Part shown: positions 1 to 11,100 of the stretch, one piece after another | Layout: every line of letters starts with the position of its first letter | Numbering within the stretch: the first letter of the stretch is position 1 | Source: Watersipora subatra | Lineage: Eukaryota; Bryozoa; Gymnolaemata; Cheilostomatida; Watersiporidae | DNA length: 64,000 nucleotides | Assembly (NCBI RefSeq): GCF_963576615.1 | Contig: NC_088711.1 | Location: 22,600,182 to 22,664,181, forward strand | Reading direction: 5' to 3' | The notes under the pieces: model-generated | Seen by the model: only the letters and a program-made list of their open reading frames with translations | What the model was told of the DNA's origin: nothing | The model's database searches: none | Made by a program: the position numbers and the translations under genes

Positions 1-30
1 TAAATATAAAACAAAGGTCTGAGTACATAC

Positions 31-1422
31 ATGACGACTGTTCTGTTCCTGGCTCTTGGTAAGCATAAGAGCCCCACGGCTGTGTGCTGCTTTACCACTC
101 AGGCCTTCAGACACAGTCCCCACGCTGCCAGGGGTTGCAGCAAATGGACTAGGAGTGGAGGCCGACCCTCCATTTGCGCTGTGTGACTCAGTCTTGTAGT
201 CCGTAGGCTGGGCGTGATCGGTTATAAGACAGAAGATATCCTTTGTAAAGAATTTTTCTAATTTCTGCAAAACCATGATATACAAGAAAGCAATGACTAA
301 AATATAATTGACTATAAGTCTAGCCATTGCCTTCCGAGATCAGGCTGTCAGCATGAGTAGTAATCGTGGTGAGAATTCTTCACTTTATAAGGTTCAGGTC
401 TACAGGAGTAGCAATGAGTGTGTGTTAGGACTTGATAAAATTCTGAATTTTTTTAACTTTCTGTGTGTAGCTTTGAAAACATGATTTTTATATTTTGTTT
501 CAATGTGCTGGTTTCTAGTGCGAAACATTTATAGTCACATCATATGTGTTTTGTGAGGCTCAAAAAATCCAAATCAAAAATTATTACATATTGTCATTTG
601 GTATCATGTGACACATGTGATGTCATGGGCATCACATGTGTCACATGATGATACATGTGATGCCCATGACAGCACATGTATTATTACGATGTATAAGTTT
701 TTTTCACAGCAATTACCACTAAGATGTACTCTATTTATCAAACTTGATAGTAACTCCAGGTATGTTGGGAAAACTGAATCCTATAATAACCTTTCCATCA
801 AACATCACATTTCCCTCAAAACTTGTTTCAACCTATCACTCCTACAATGTGTCACATATTTGTGTGTCTTGAATTGAAACTAATTTCTAAAAATCCACAA
901 TATATAACAAGTGAACAGTTTTAACCCATGGTATAGCTATATTTTTTCAGTGTTCCTGCAATGAATTCTCAACATGGCTAACTGGGCAATACCTGTTTTA
1001 GAAACTTCTCGACAAAGTGATACATACAGCAAAGCAGAACTGTTCCTAGACTAACTCCATAAAGCTTTCTCACACTGAGATCAAAACGTAACAGACAGTG
1101 AACGAACTACTCACAGCCCCAAGTAAATTCAATGACTTCTCCAGTCGCTTCAACTTGACTTTAGATATCTCTAGCTCATCTATGTAGAATGTCCGGCCCG
1201 CAACTGGCAATGTAGCCTTGGTTTTACCTTTACCCGCTGTAACATATAACCAGAGAGATTCATTACCAATCCTATTCCCCTGGTCAGTCTATTAAAACAG
1301 AAATGCAGATGTCTGCATATACATGTAGTTATAATAAGAACATGAATACCAACCAGCCATTGTGAATGACAGCTCGTAGATTACAGGTAGCTCATCAGCA
1401 ACATTCTTATCAGTTCCAGACA
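31..1422 (-). CDS. DBF4: DBF4 homologue (CDC7 kinase regulatory subunit), partial
   Basis: Three coding exons on the minus strand, 1354-1422, 1115-1236 and 31-264, joined by GT..AG introns with matching phases (1, then 0). The joined protein contains AGRTFYIDELE, then LEKSLNLLGA followed by KLEKFFTKDIFCLITDHA. This matches the Dbf4 motif-N (BRCT-like) region, in which human DBF4 reads KVFYLDLPS...DLGGRVEEFLSKDISYLISN. The next stretch is Ser/Thr/Pro/Gly-rich and ends in a segment RGALMLTKSQEQ resembling the conserved SRGKLLVEKA of human DBF4. In the family, this subunit activates CDC7 to phosphorylate MCM helicase at origins. Motif M and the zinc-finger motif C must lie left of the window, because the exon ends at a good donor (GTATGT). 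The start is unsure: ATG at 1358-1360 is possible, but the frame stays open upstream in the same exon to its acceptor, so an earlier exon may exist. Identification is firm; the 5' end is not. Confidence 0.8.
604..670. repeat. Three-arm overlapping inverted repeat in DBF4 intron
   Basis: Bases 604-622 are perfectly complementary to 630-648 (19 bp, 7-nt loop). Bases 622-639 are perfectly complementary to 653-670 (18 bp, 13-nt spacer). The middle segment therefore has two alternative partners and the two hairpins exclude each other. It lies in the intron between DBF4 exons 31-264 and 1115-1236. Confidence 0.85.
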
Positions 1423-1934
1423 CTGTAAACAACATCTAGAGCTTTTATTAATAAAGGATAAATACTGGGTATCATAAACTATACCGGTGTAACTTGTTAG
1501 AAATGGACATCACCTATTTTGCTCATTAAAACCAAAATACACACACTGTTTAGCTCCTATTAGATGACAGGACATTGTCCCGCATGTTCAATATCCACTG
1601 TTCTGATGACAGCTTTAAAATCTTAAGCTTCTTTATATGCAGTTAGTGTTTTATAGATAGTGAAATGGGTGAGTTAGGTATTGCGGATGCAGACTCTGAT
1701 GGTGCAAGCCTGTAAGTATCCTTAAAGTTTAACAGATAGCAGAAAATTCTGTTGCATTAACAGTAGCAGATAACAATACAGATTGTGGTCTTCAATAATA
1801 TTTTCTAGTTCTGAAAATGGACAGAATGATTCTCGATCTTAACAAAATATTGACCGAAAACAGCTGCAATGATATATAATCATACTAATATCGCTCATTT
1901 TCTGAACTAGATTATCTAAAAATCTTTTGTTGAA

Positions 1935-2026
1935 AATCTTTGTTCAGGAGAGCAGAGCATCTGTTAATGGGTTTCAAATCAATCTTTGTTCAGGAGAGCA
2001 GAGCATCTGTTAATGGGTTTCAAATC
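1935..2026. repeat. Exact 46-bp tandem duplication
   Basis: A 46-bp segment containing GTTCAGGAGAGCAGAGCATC occurs twice head-to-tail (1935-1980 and 1981-2026) without a mismatch, so the duplication is recent. It lies upstream of the visible DBF4 exons, in DNA with no recognised gene. Confidence 0.85.
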
Positions 2027-2159
2027 AATGATTTCCAATAATAGCTGTTTTTAGGAACAATTTTTTAGAGTTCTTATTTGTAAAAGAAGAATTTCTTGCT
2101 AGTGCACTTCACAAGATGGACGCATAAGCCAATTGGTGTAATTCAATAGTTACTTTTTA

Positions 2160-2300
2160 AAAGTTAACGCGGGACAGATAAATACGGCGGATACTTTTTT
2201 ACTATTTATTGATTCAGCTTCAACCTTCACTACAATTAACTGCCATGTAGGGTAACCATAACAACATACCGCTGCGACTAGATGGGGAAAATGTTTAAGA
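2160..2300 (-). repeat. Dispersed repeat family R1, copy A
   Basis: Reverse complement of this segment aligns along about 135 bp with 17320-17460 on the plus strand. The shared core is GTTGTTATGGTTACCC, and both copies end in a CCCGC(A/G)TTAACTT block. Both translate into similar short frames (CYGYPT...PALT), but neither has other gene signs. It is best read as two old copies of an unclassified dispersed element. The flanking 1423-3600 otherwise shows nothing I can assign. Confidence 0.6.
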
Positions 2301-3601
2301 AAGGCAGACAATAAAAGTGCTATTGTCTCATGTTTATGCATTGGCTTATCGTTAGCACTGACTCAATAATTCAAGTGTTTGTGTTTTTCCAAAAAAATGA
2401 ATTCCTTATGTCACAACTTGGTTCTTGCATTGCAAGTGTTTTTGAATCCAAAACTGGTTGTTTTTTTCTAGCATTCAAATCATTGCTGAAAAATGAAATA
2501 TCATGATTTTAATGGTATACATAGTGTAATTTGGAAATTCTGTCAGTTAATCTTTAAAAATTTTGTACCAAAAATGTAACCCAGATGAACTTGTTGAATA
2601 AGCTTCAGTTAAGCTAATAAATGTAATATATGTTTGATAATAGTGTTGTTATTTAGTTTAATTTGTTTGTAGAACACCCAAACTGGTTTGCCTTCAGACC
2701 ATTTGCATCAAGTTGTTACACTGACAAATAGGTTTGTGTTACAAAAAGAACTGATTCATATACACTATGATATTACCCTGGTGCACTCTCTACCAGCAAT
2801 ACAAATGATGAATGCACAGAATGTACCGAAACTTTGTGTTCTCTACGGTACATAAAAATAGTTCTGTGTATAGCAAGATTCTCTAACTAAATCCATGCAA
2901 ATAAAAGTCGTTTTGCATATATAACATTTTCTTGCTAGTATTGAAGATGTATCAAATCAATTAACTGATAATCATAGCATATTTTAGTGTTGATTGTTCT
3001 TTGCATTCTAGCTGTGCTAGTCATAAGTCATTAAACAATTATACTAGCTTACTATTATAATTGCGGTGTGGTAAATATTTGTTGAAACCGGATTATGAAC
3101 ATTTTCCTAGATTTCAGAAAGTCTGTTCATACTGAAGACAACACTTTTAGTCCTCTAAAAGGCATTCAAAAAGTTGAAAATCTTTGGCGATTCAACTATG
3201 GGTTGATATGAGATAGTCAAAGTATTTGTACTCATATACAAGATAGCATAGATCTAGAATCAAACTCTAAAATTACAATTACGTCTGGTAAATTTGATTA
3301 GTCATTTATTGAGCTAAGCCAAGCTGTATATCACCGCACCAAACACCATGAAAAAAAAGTAATAATAAACTTAGTTATGATTGTATTTGAAAGAATGCCA
3401 ATGACAAAAATGACTATTCATTGTTATTGATGCACTTTCAATAGAACTCATAGGCACACGCGTATCTATTGTGGTTTCACACATGACTGCTACCATTTTA
3501 CTACTTCAAATAATGTGCTATAGTAAAGATTAATCAACAAGCAGCTGGCATAGAATTGAATATTTGTAAAACACATGAATATGAGATTGAATCTTCAACC
3601 A

Positions 3602-4361
3602 CAGTCATACCTCTACATACAAGTGCCCCGACATGCGAGAACCTCAAAATACAAGCAGATGTTCAAGCAAATTTCTTCCTTGAGATAAGAGTAATTTTTG
3701 AGATACAAGCATGCAAGTCAGTTGTCGATGGCCATTGAAATATATGGCCAAGTATGCGAGAGGCCACTTTTGAGAACAGCATTGCTTGATCATTCTCGAA
3801 TCAGTTTGAAAATTTTTTTAAAAGGTTGGCTGAAAGCAATAGTGAACATGAGGCAAACGGAGCTAACCAGAAACGGATACTAAAAAAATAAGACGAAAAG
3901 ACGAGTTTTGTAAAAATTTAAAACTTAGTTTCAAATGTGTGTTTAGTAAGCTAAATCTGTTCAGGTTAAATTCAAAGTTTCTATTACCTAGGGTTATAAA
4001 ACTTTAGTGTAACAAATACGTTACTCTCCAGTCTCTCTCAGACAGTCGTTATCCACAGCACTTGTCTCGAAGGTAAAATATCCATAGAGTAGTGTACATA
4101 GTGATGCTACATCTTAATGCAGATCATAACAACAAAATAGGTAATTGTTACTTTTTGACGAATGTACTGAATTACAACAATTAAAAATGTTTTTTCCACA
4201 GTAATACTAATATCCTGTTAAGGTGTTTCTATTTTCATAGTATGCTAACGGATAATTCATACTTAGATATTTTATATAGAAAATAGCGTCTTGAGATGCG
4301 AGGAAATTGACATATGAGCTCAGTACCGAAACAAATTAAGCGCATATGTCAAGGTATGACT
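3602..4361. mobile_element. Tigger/pogo-type non-autonomous element (MITE), about 760 bp
   Basis: The left end reads CAGTCATACCTCTACATACA and the right end reads TATGTCAAGGTATGACT, an imperfect terminal inverted repeat of the kind found on Tigger/pogo (Tc1-mariner superfamily) elements. Internal text matches the larger Tigger-like element at 29807-31038: repeated 'ACATGCGAG' and 'GAGATACAAGC' phrases, a GAGAACAGCAT block, and GAGCTCAGT...GAAAC..ATTAAGC near the right end. No transposase segment is recognisable here. Confidence 0.75.
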
Positions 4362-5132
4362 AATGTAAATTAATTATTGGAGCAAGATTAAAATAGTATG
4401 TTTGAAAATGAAACAAACTATTTATTACGTTACCCCAATGGCTACTAAAGATAAAATTCTGAAATAAACTTTTGTGAGAAAGAATGGTAAGTTCAGCATG
4501 ATGCTTTCAAAAACCTAACGCCAATACTACTGAATTATTCAATTTTCCATTACAGGTCACTCGACAAGCTAGATGCTATAGCAAGCCATTACAAATATGA
4601 AAAATTTAAAAATGCATCTATCTTTTGCTCACTTCCTAGCTATCAGCAATTTGAATCTAACTAATAGTTTGTGTTTGTTGTAGCATTGTAATTGAAAATG
4701 GAGGCTAGCATGTATGAGCAGCTCTGTGTGATCAAGTTGCACTCAAATTTTCCTCGATAACAGTCAGGATGAGCAACTGTTTGATAACAAATAAAATTAC
4801 GAAACTTTGTGAAACACAGTACAAACCAATGAACCTATGAAAGTACCTGAAACAACAATGTATTATGTAAATGTAGTATATAAATATCTTAACACAGTAA
4901 AACGATTTTTGTATGGTGTTGAATAACGCCAAAAGCAACTACAAAATTTCTTCTTCGTGAAATAGCGGTGCATTCAACTTGTTAACATTGAAAGCGGGTG
5001 TGCATACTCGTTTGGCTAGCCTTGGTTATTGAAGAGGTAAAAAAACGTCATCAGTTACAATAAAAAGCTAATTTCATTTAGATATCCCAGGCCACAATTG
5101 GTTGTCAACAATATGCATTCGGCGTGTACATT

Positions 5133-5603
5133 GATGCGTATCGAAGACTGGTGCGCCATTTGCTCTTTGTGATTTGCCAGTAAAAATGGTTGTTATCTTT
5201 ATTTTCCTTTGAAATGCCTATAGATTCATTCATTTCCTTCTAGTTTTTTTTCTAGACATCTCATCAATTTGAATCAATTTAAGTTTCATTCATTCTTTGA
5301 CTTACTATCACTCTGAAATATACTTACATCTGTCCATAAACACAAGACATAGACACAGGAGTTAATGCTTGGATCATGATGATGAATTCGAAGGCGTGTT
5401 ACGTGTATAATAGACAGAAGTAATCATGTAAGTATGTTTCAAAGTAAGAGAACTATAGAAATTCTAGTTGATTCAGATTGATGAGGATGTCTAGGAAAGA
5501 ATTAGAAAGAAATGAATGAATAAGCATTTTGGAAAGAAAATAAAGCATTTAACTTTTCTACTGGCAAATCACAAATGGCGCACCAGTCTTCAATAGATGC
5601 GTA
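5133..5603. repeat. Foldback: long inverted repeat, arms about 140 bp
   Basis: The left arm (5133-5280) and right arm (5468-5603) are inverted copies with small indels, separated by about 190 bp. Shared blocks include GAAGACTGGTGCGCCATTTG, GTGATTTGCCAGTA, ATTCATTCATTTC, CTAGACATC and TCATCAAT. This could be a foldback/MITE-type element or an inverted duplication of host sequence. A short frame in the right arm (DWCAICDLPVEK, minus) looks faintly zinc-ligand-like but is probably incidental. Confidence 0.75.
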
Positions 5604-5969
5604 TACTAAAATTTGTTTAGGTATCTTTTGGAAAGCCACCGTACCCAACTTTTTTAAGTGCGCAACATTGTATAATTTGGCGTCGATCAACGCAGTGCAT
5701 TATCCTACGATAATTGGATACTACATATTCGCCCCATATTCGTAGCCTGATATTCACCCCACCAAAAATAACTACAATTTAGCTTTTACTAAGTCGAATT
5801 AACGTAGCAACGAAATAAAATGCTAGTTGCTGAATGGACTTGAGAATTTCATGTTGCCAGCTCTCAAGACTAGGGTAAGCATCTGCGGAGGGTTTAAAAT
5901 AAGAATTATTGGAACGTCATTGAGTTTGTAGCTCATGTCAGTCAGTTGTTATTGAATTTATTTTATTTC

Positions 5970-6140
5970 TTAGTTAATGGCATAACTGATAAATCTTAGT
6001 CCGTTGGTCTTGTGGGCTGTGGCCGAAGTAGGGCCAGTAGGTACGGCCGAGGCCATGCTGTCAGCTTGGCCTGGTTGATGGTCCGTAGCACAAAGCATCA
6101 CGAAAAGCAGCAGTGAAATTGCTGAAAACAGCTTGTGCAT
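5970..6140 (-). CDS. Small secreted peptide, hypothetical (56 aa)
   Basis: An ORF of 57 codons including stop. The N-terminus MHKLFSAISLLLFVMLCA is a textbook signal peptide: a Lys at position 3, a hydrophobic core, and small residues at a likely cleavage site near residues 18-19. The mature part starts about TDHQPGQADS, is rich in Ala/Ser/Thr/Pro, and ends NGLRFISYAIN before TAA. The ORF is clearly richer in G+C than the DNA around it, as the recognised exons in this window are. Overlapping AATAAA signals follow within a few bases of the stop (about 5960-5968), consistent with a short complete gene ending here. I do not recognise the family; a secreted antimicrobial, neuropeptide-like or shell/cuticle peptide are all possible. 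No dibasic processing sites are visible. It could also be the last exon of something larger. The neighbours DBF4 and RTF2 give no functional clue. Confidence 0.5.
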   Translation of the reverse strand: MHKLFSAISLLLFVMLCATDHQPGQADSMASAVPTGPTSATAHKTNGLRFISYAIN

Positions 6141-6314
6141 ATGAAATCAGAACACAAGAGTTGCGTAAGCGTAAGAGTTATGTGGCGATTTAGCTTTTAC
6201 AATCGCATTAAAAACCAAGTTGAAGTATATTACTCACTGATATGCACAGATACTCATATATATCGTTTATATCACCTTTGGCCTTAGACAATCGGACTGA
6301 TGATACATAAATAA

Positions 6315-6315
<1 letters not shown>

Positions 6316-6354
<39 letters not shown>

Positions 6355-6614
6355 TTTACCACTTTATTACCCTCATTTTATGCAAACAACTATACTTTGA
6401 TTCACTTTACTCAGAGCTCAGTTAATACACGGTGATACAGGTTAATATACCTTATATGCCTTGAACGGGCGCTTAGGATCAATTGGAAAGTAAGTAAGTG
6501 ATCCTCCAAGACCTTGTTCATATCTATAACAGCAAATAAGTTATATATATCATTGTATATATACAGTATATCTATAATGTATATATATATATGTTTATTA
6601 TATATATATATTTA
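6316..6614. repeat. AT microsatellites and AT-rich low complexity
   Basis: An (AT)n run lies at about 6316-6350, and a second AT-dominated stretch of TATATA blocks lies at about 6541-6614. No gene is seen between 6141 and 8135; a short readable frame near 6617-6720 (plus) lacks start, splice or homology support. Confidence 0.8.
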
Positions 6615-8135
6615 ATAAGGGTTGCAAAGGAGTGCAATGTACTGGAAGCCCTAGAAGCAGCTGTAGAGGTAGAGACGATGAATGCTGGATATCCTGACAT
6701 TCTCATGCCTATTAAAATATTTTGTTGATTTTGATTGACACAATATCACTGCTGATGAGTGAGAGTTCTATATTGGAAGCTCTGCTAGAATTCTACAAGA
6801 TATTTGCGAATTTATGCAAGGCATATGCTTGTTCTTTACAACTACAAGAAATTTACGCCGTGGCAACACTGCATATGATGTAAATAATCTATCATATACT
6901 GCCAACTGACTAGGAAAGGATTCAGCATAATGCTGTAGCAAAGCCTTTGCAGTACTTGCCTACAGAACTTTTGTGGTTTTTCTATGAGATGAAAAGTGGA
7001 GAGATAATCTAGTTTTGTGTAAAGCTTTTAATCTATTAAAAGTAATAACATTTCTTGTGAGCTGAACATGTGAAATAGCAGATTGGGATCATCTTGCAGT
7101 TCAGAACAACCGTAGACACAAACTTTCCAAGTTCCCTGTAAATGTAGAGGAGCAAGGACAGGGGATCAGAGAGTCTTGGCATACATAAAAACCTATATAA
7201 ATTGACCAACTTGCCAGTGTTCAATGTGCAAAATGGAGCATAGCTCTCCAAGGTGAGCAGGGATTTAAATTAGGGTTTTTCAGTCAGCTCACTTTACACA
7301 TTACCAGATCATCACGCTAAGAGCTTTCTAAGGGTTTGTGGAGTCAGCCATTGCCTCTTCAATCATCGCTGAACCTCATAAGTTTGGCCAGCCACAATGA
7401 GAAACGAGTTCAATTGTTGGGTTTAGTAAAAATTTGTGTTGTCACATCAAATCGTCTCAGATAACATACTCCAAAAGACTGTCCGCTTCAGCCAAGAACA
7501 TATCAATGCAACTTCACTCGCTTTATGACTGTCCAGGAGGTGACCAATGTCTTTGTTCTAAAACTTGATAATCTAGTATAGAACCAGGGAGCGACAACTT
7601 TACAAAAACAAGTTATACGGTTTAGCAGACAATTGAGCTACCGTAGTGACCGGCGCTTTTCTAATCAGGAGGCTTAAATTTTTAAAATTGTTGACTTTAT
7701 GGAGAGGTTGATGAGAAGGAGAGTGTGTAGAGCTTGTGACACTACATAGGTTGTAGTGCATCCATAATAAAGTATGTAACAAACAAAGTTAGGTTTACAC
7801 TATAAATAAAACAATTTAGTTCTGTTTTGGAAATGGGGAACTATGGATGACAGCAACATACCATTCTTCTAAGTTACGGCATTTTACTAATTTATATAAA
7901 TTTGGTTATCTTCTAACGGATCTAATTTATGGTTTTGCTGTAAGAATCAATGGTCTGAGCGAATTAGACGTCTAATTTGCCGATGAATACAAAGTTCCTT
8001 TGTTCTGCAAAACTCTAAACTCATTAAGTCCGTTTGGGAAACTGTGATAAACTAAGCAGCAAACTAGATTGTTGAAATTATGATTACGGTTGAAGACAAA
8101 TAATTGCAGATGAATTTTAGACTGTATGACGTGAA

Positions 8136-11100
8136 ATGGGGCTGGATGGAGGTACGATACCTACCCGAGGTGAATTGGTTCAAGTGAAGAAGAGACCTGA
8201 GCAGGTAACACCACACGCAATACACAGGTTTAGTGATTAGCGTGGGAAGATATAGAAGTTCCAATTATGATACTCAGCATAGTAAATTATGATGCATTGA
8301 TGGTAATCTATGAGTAGGCCTAACAGCATTATTTAAAATTCAGCTATGCCACTCATTATGAAATTGATATTATCAAATGTAGCTTGTTTGGAAACAGACT
8401 GTCACAATTGGAAATATGCTGTTTTAAATGAACCTGTATTCTGTATGTTTTGGCATAACAGCTAGATTCGCTTGTGTGATTTAAATGTTAGTCATTTCTT
8501 GCCTCAGCAACATTTTTTGTTTGTACTGCAACTTATTTGAGTATTTAGGCGTTTCATGAAAAGGTTTCTCCTTAGAAAACTTGCTTTTCAACTAATGAAT
8601 GATTAAATCAGAACACTGCAACACCCTTTTATTGTCCAACATCTTTACCTGCTTTTGCAGAAGGACAAAGCTGCTGATACTCTTCACAAATGGAGCAACT
8701 GCACTATAACTCAGACGCCGCTGCACAAGCCGATCGTCATTTGTCAGCTTGGCATGTAAGTTGATGAGTGAGTAGACGACGAGTACGAGTAGAAGATGAG
8801 TACGAGTAGAAGACGAGTACGAGTAGACGACGAGTGCGAGTAGACGACGAGTGCGAGTAGACGACGAGTGCGAGTAGACGACGAGTGCGAGTAGACGACG
8901 AGTGCGAGTAGACGACGAGTGCGAGTAGACGACGAGTGCGAGTAGACGACGAGTGCGAGTAGACGACGAGTGCGAGTAGACGACGAGTCCGAGTAGACGA
9001 CGAGTCCGAGTAGACGACGAGTCCGAGTAGACGACGAGTCCGAGTAGACGACGAGTCCGAGTAGACGACGAGTCCGAGTAGACGACGAGTCCGAGTAGAC
9101 GACGAGTCCGAGTAGACGACGAGTCCGAGTAGACGACGAGTCCGAGTAGACGTCGAGTCCGAGTAGACGTCGAGTCCGAGTAGACGTCGAGTCCGAGTAG
9201 ACGACGAGTCCGAGTAGACGACGAGTGCGAGTAGACGACGAGTCCGAGTAGACGACGAGTCCGAGTAGACGACGAGTCCGAGTAGACGACGAGTGCGAGT
9301 AGACGACGAGTCCGAGTAGACGACGAGTGCGAGTAGACGACGAGTGCGAGTAGACGACGAGTGCGAGTAGACGACGAGTGCGAGTAGACGACGAGTGCGA
9401 GTAGACGACGAGTGCGAGTAGACGACGAGTGCGAGTAGACGACGAGTGCGAGTAGGGCTCAGTCAGAAGTGTTTCAAATGTCTCTGCTTCATCACAGCAT
9501 TCTTGCAAAAGTAATATGCATACAGAAAACTCATCGCCTTTTACAGATGTGATTGCGTCAAATTTTAGTTGATTTTAACAGAAAATTGATTTTTTCTATC
9601 AGTTGAAACGGTGTTTGTTGTTTTAGGCGATCTCATTGTCAAGATATTTGAAGAATGAAATCGACAAAAAATGATCGCTGTAAAAATGCTCAGAAAAAGA
9701 TGTGCCCAGACTTGCCCTAAAAGATGTATATAGTGAAACAGTCTGTCTCTATATCTCGTATTTACATCGGCTATTGCGATATAAGTCTAGTCCTCTATTG
9801 GCATATATTTTATTTTGTATTTGCTCATGATTGCAAGGATAAATTTTTAAATCTAGCTACAGATACATTATTATAAATGTCTCAAACGTCTCAAATAAGG
9901 GAAATTAAACATTTGTCGTATTAGTTTCCTCTAAATGCTGTGTAAACGTTTGATTATCGACTACGATTCTGTCAGTCTACAGTAATTTGGTCATTGAGTT
10001 AACTTATTTCATCGCAGCCTTTGTATCAGCGAAGTTCTCAGTTGTTACCCACACTCGAAATTGATTACTAAATAAAATAAGCAAGCCGCATCTTTGAAAT
10101 AAATACGTATGTTTGAATACATATACATTTCAAAGATGCGTATTCATTTTTTAGGGATGCAGTTGGCGATACCAACTGCATCCCTAAAAAAATCATGTAT
10201 TGTCAACGTTATCGAGTCATCATTAGTATCAATTTGTAGAAAAAAATTTACTGGTCACATTTGATTAGTTGATTCAAGTACAAAACAAACGGTTTTATGT
10301 GTTGACCAAAATAATGAACGCAAAACGTCAATTTCTTTGAAACCAATTAACCCACCGATTCTGGCAAAGGATTAATAATGCCATTCTTGCACCTGGTTGG
10401 CGGTTTGTGGACTCACCTGTTTTCACTTTGTAGCGTGGAGCATAAAATCTTTTGATCTCTTAATATTTGGTCCGTTGGAATTGAGTCGAGCTATGCAAAA
10501 GTACCTACCAATACAGCTCTGATTACACGTCATAAATCCATCTATCAGACAAGATTTCAGCACAGATGTCAACGGGGCTATCATGTATTCAATATGTTCT
10601 GCAAATCATGTTTTCATTGTCTTCAACAATATTGTTTTATTATACAATTTTTACAAGCCAAAAAATGTCATCTTCGCATAAATTTTTTATTAAAAACATC
10701 CATCCAAGTCGTGGACACTCACATAGTTTCAGCTCATATAATAGTACAAATTACTCTTCTGCAGCAAACTCAAACAAAACATATCATGGTTGGTGCAGCA
10801 CATTTGTGTCTCTCTTTTCCATTTATGGCAGTTTCCAGACTGACTCAACTGCCACGCTAGTGGCGCCACATAAACATTCTGTAATGAATAAAACAAATGT
10901 AATAAATATATGTCATTCATAGATATGTCGTTCTAATGCGTATCTACTGAAAGCTTTCAATTTGGGAGTTAGATAGATTGCGAGTGTAATTTTTAAAATA
11001 AGTGAATGATTAACAAAAGCATAAGGACGCCAAGCCAACAATTCGAATCTTTGTTTCGGGCAATTAAAGATGAGCATTGATCAATTGATTTTTCTTACTT

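Noticed and set aside
6617..6725. Possible plus-strand exon (LEALEAAVEVETMNAGYPD)
   Set aside because: Readable and somewhat G+C-rich, but no acceptor/donor pair, start or homology could be supported.
8744..9508. 254-codon minus-strand frame with repeated SSSTRTRRLLGLVVY
   Set aside because: It is the 17-bp minisatellite read through (17-residue period), antisense to RTF2 exon 2/intron 2, with no homology or splice support.
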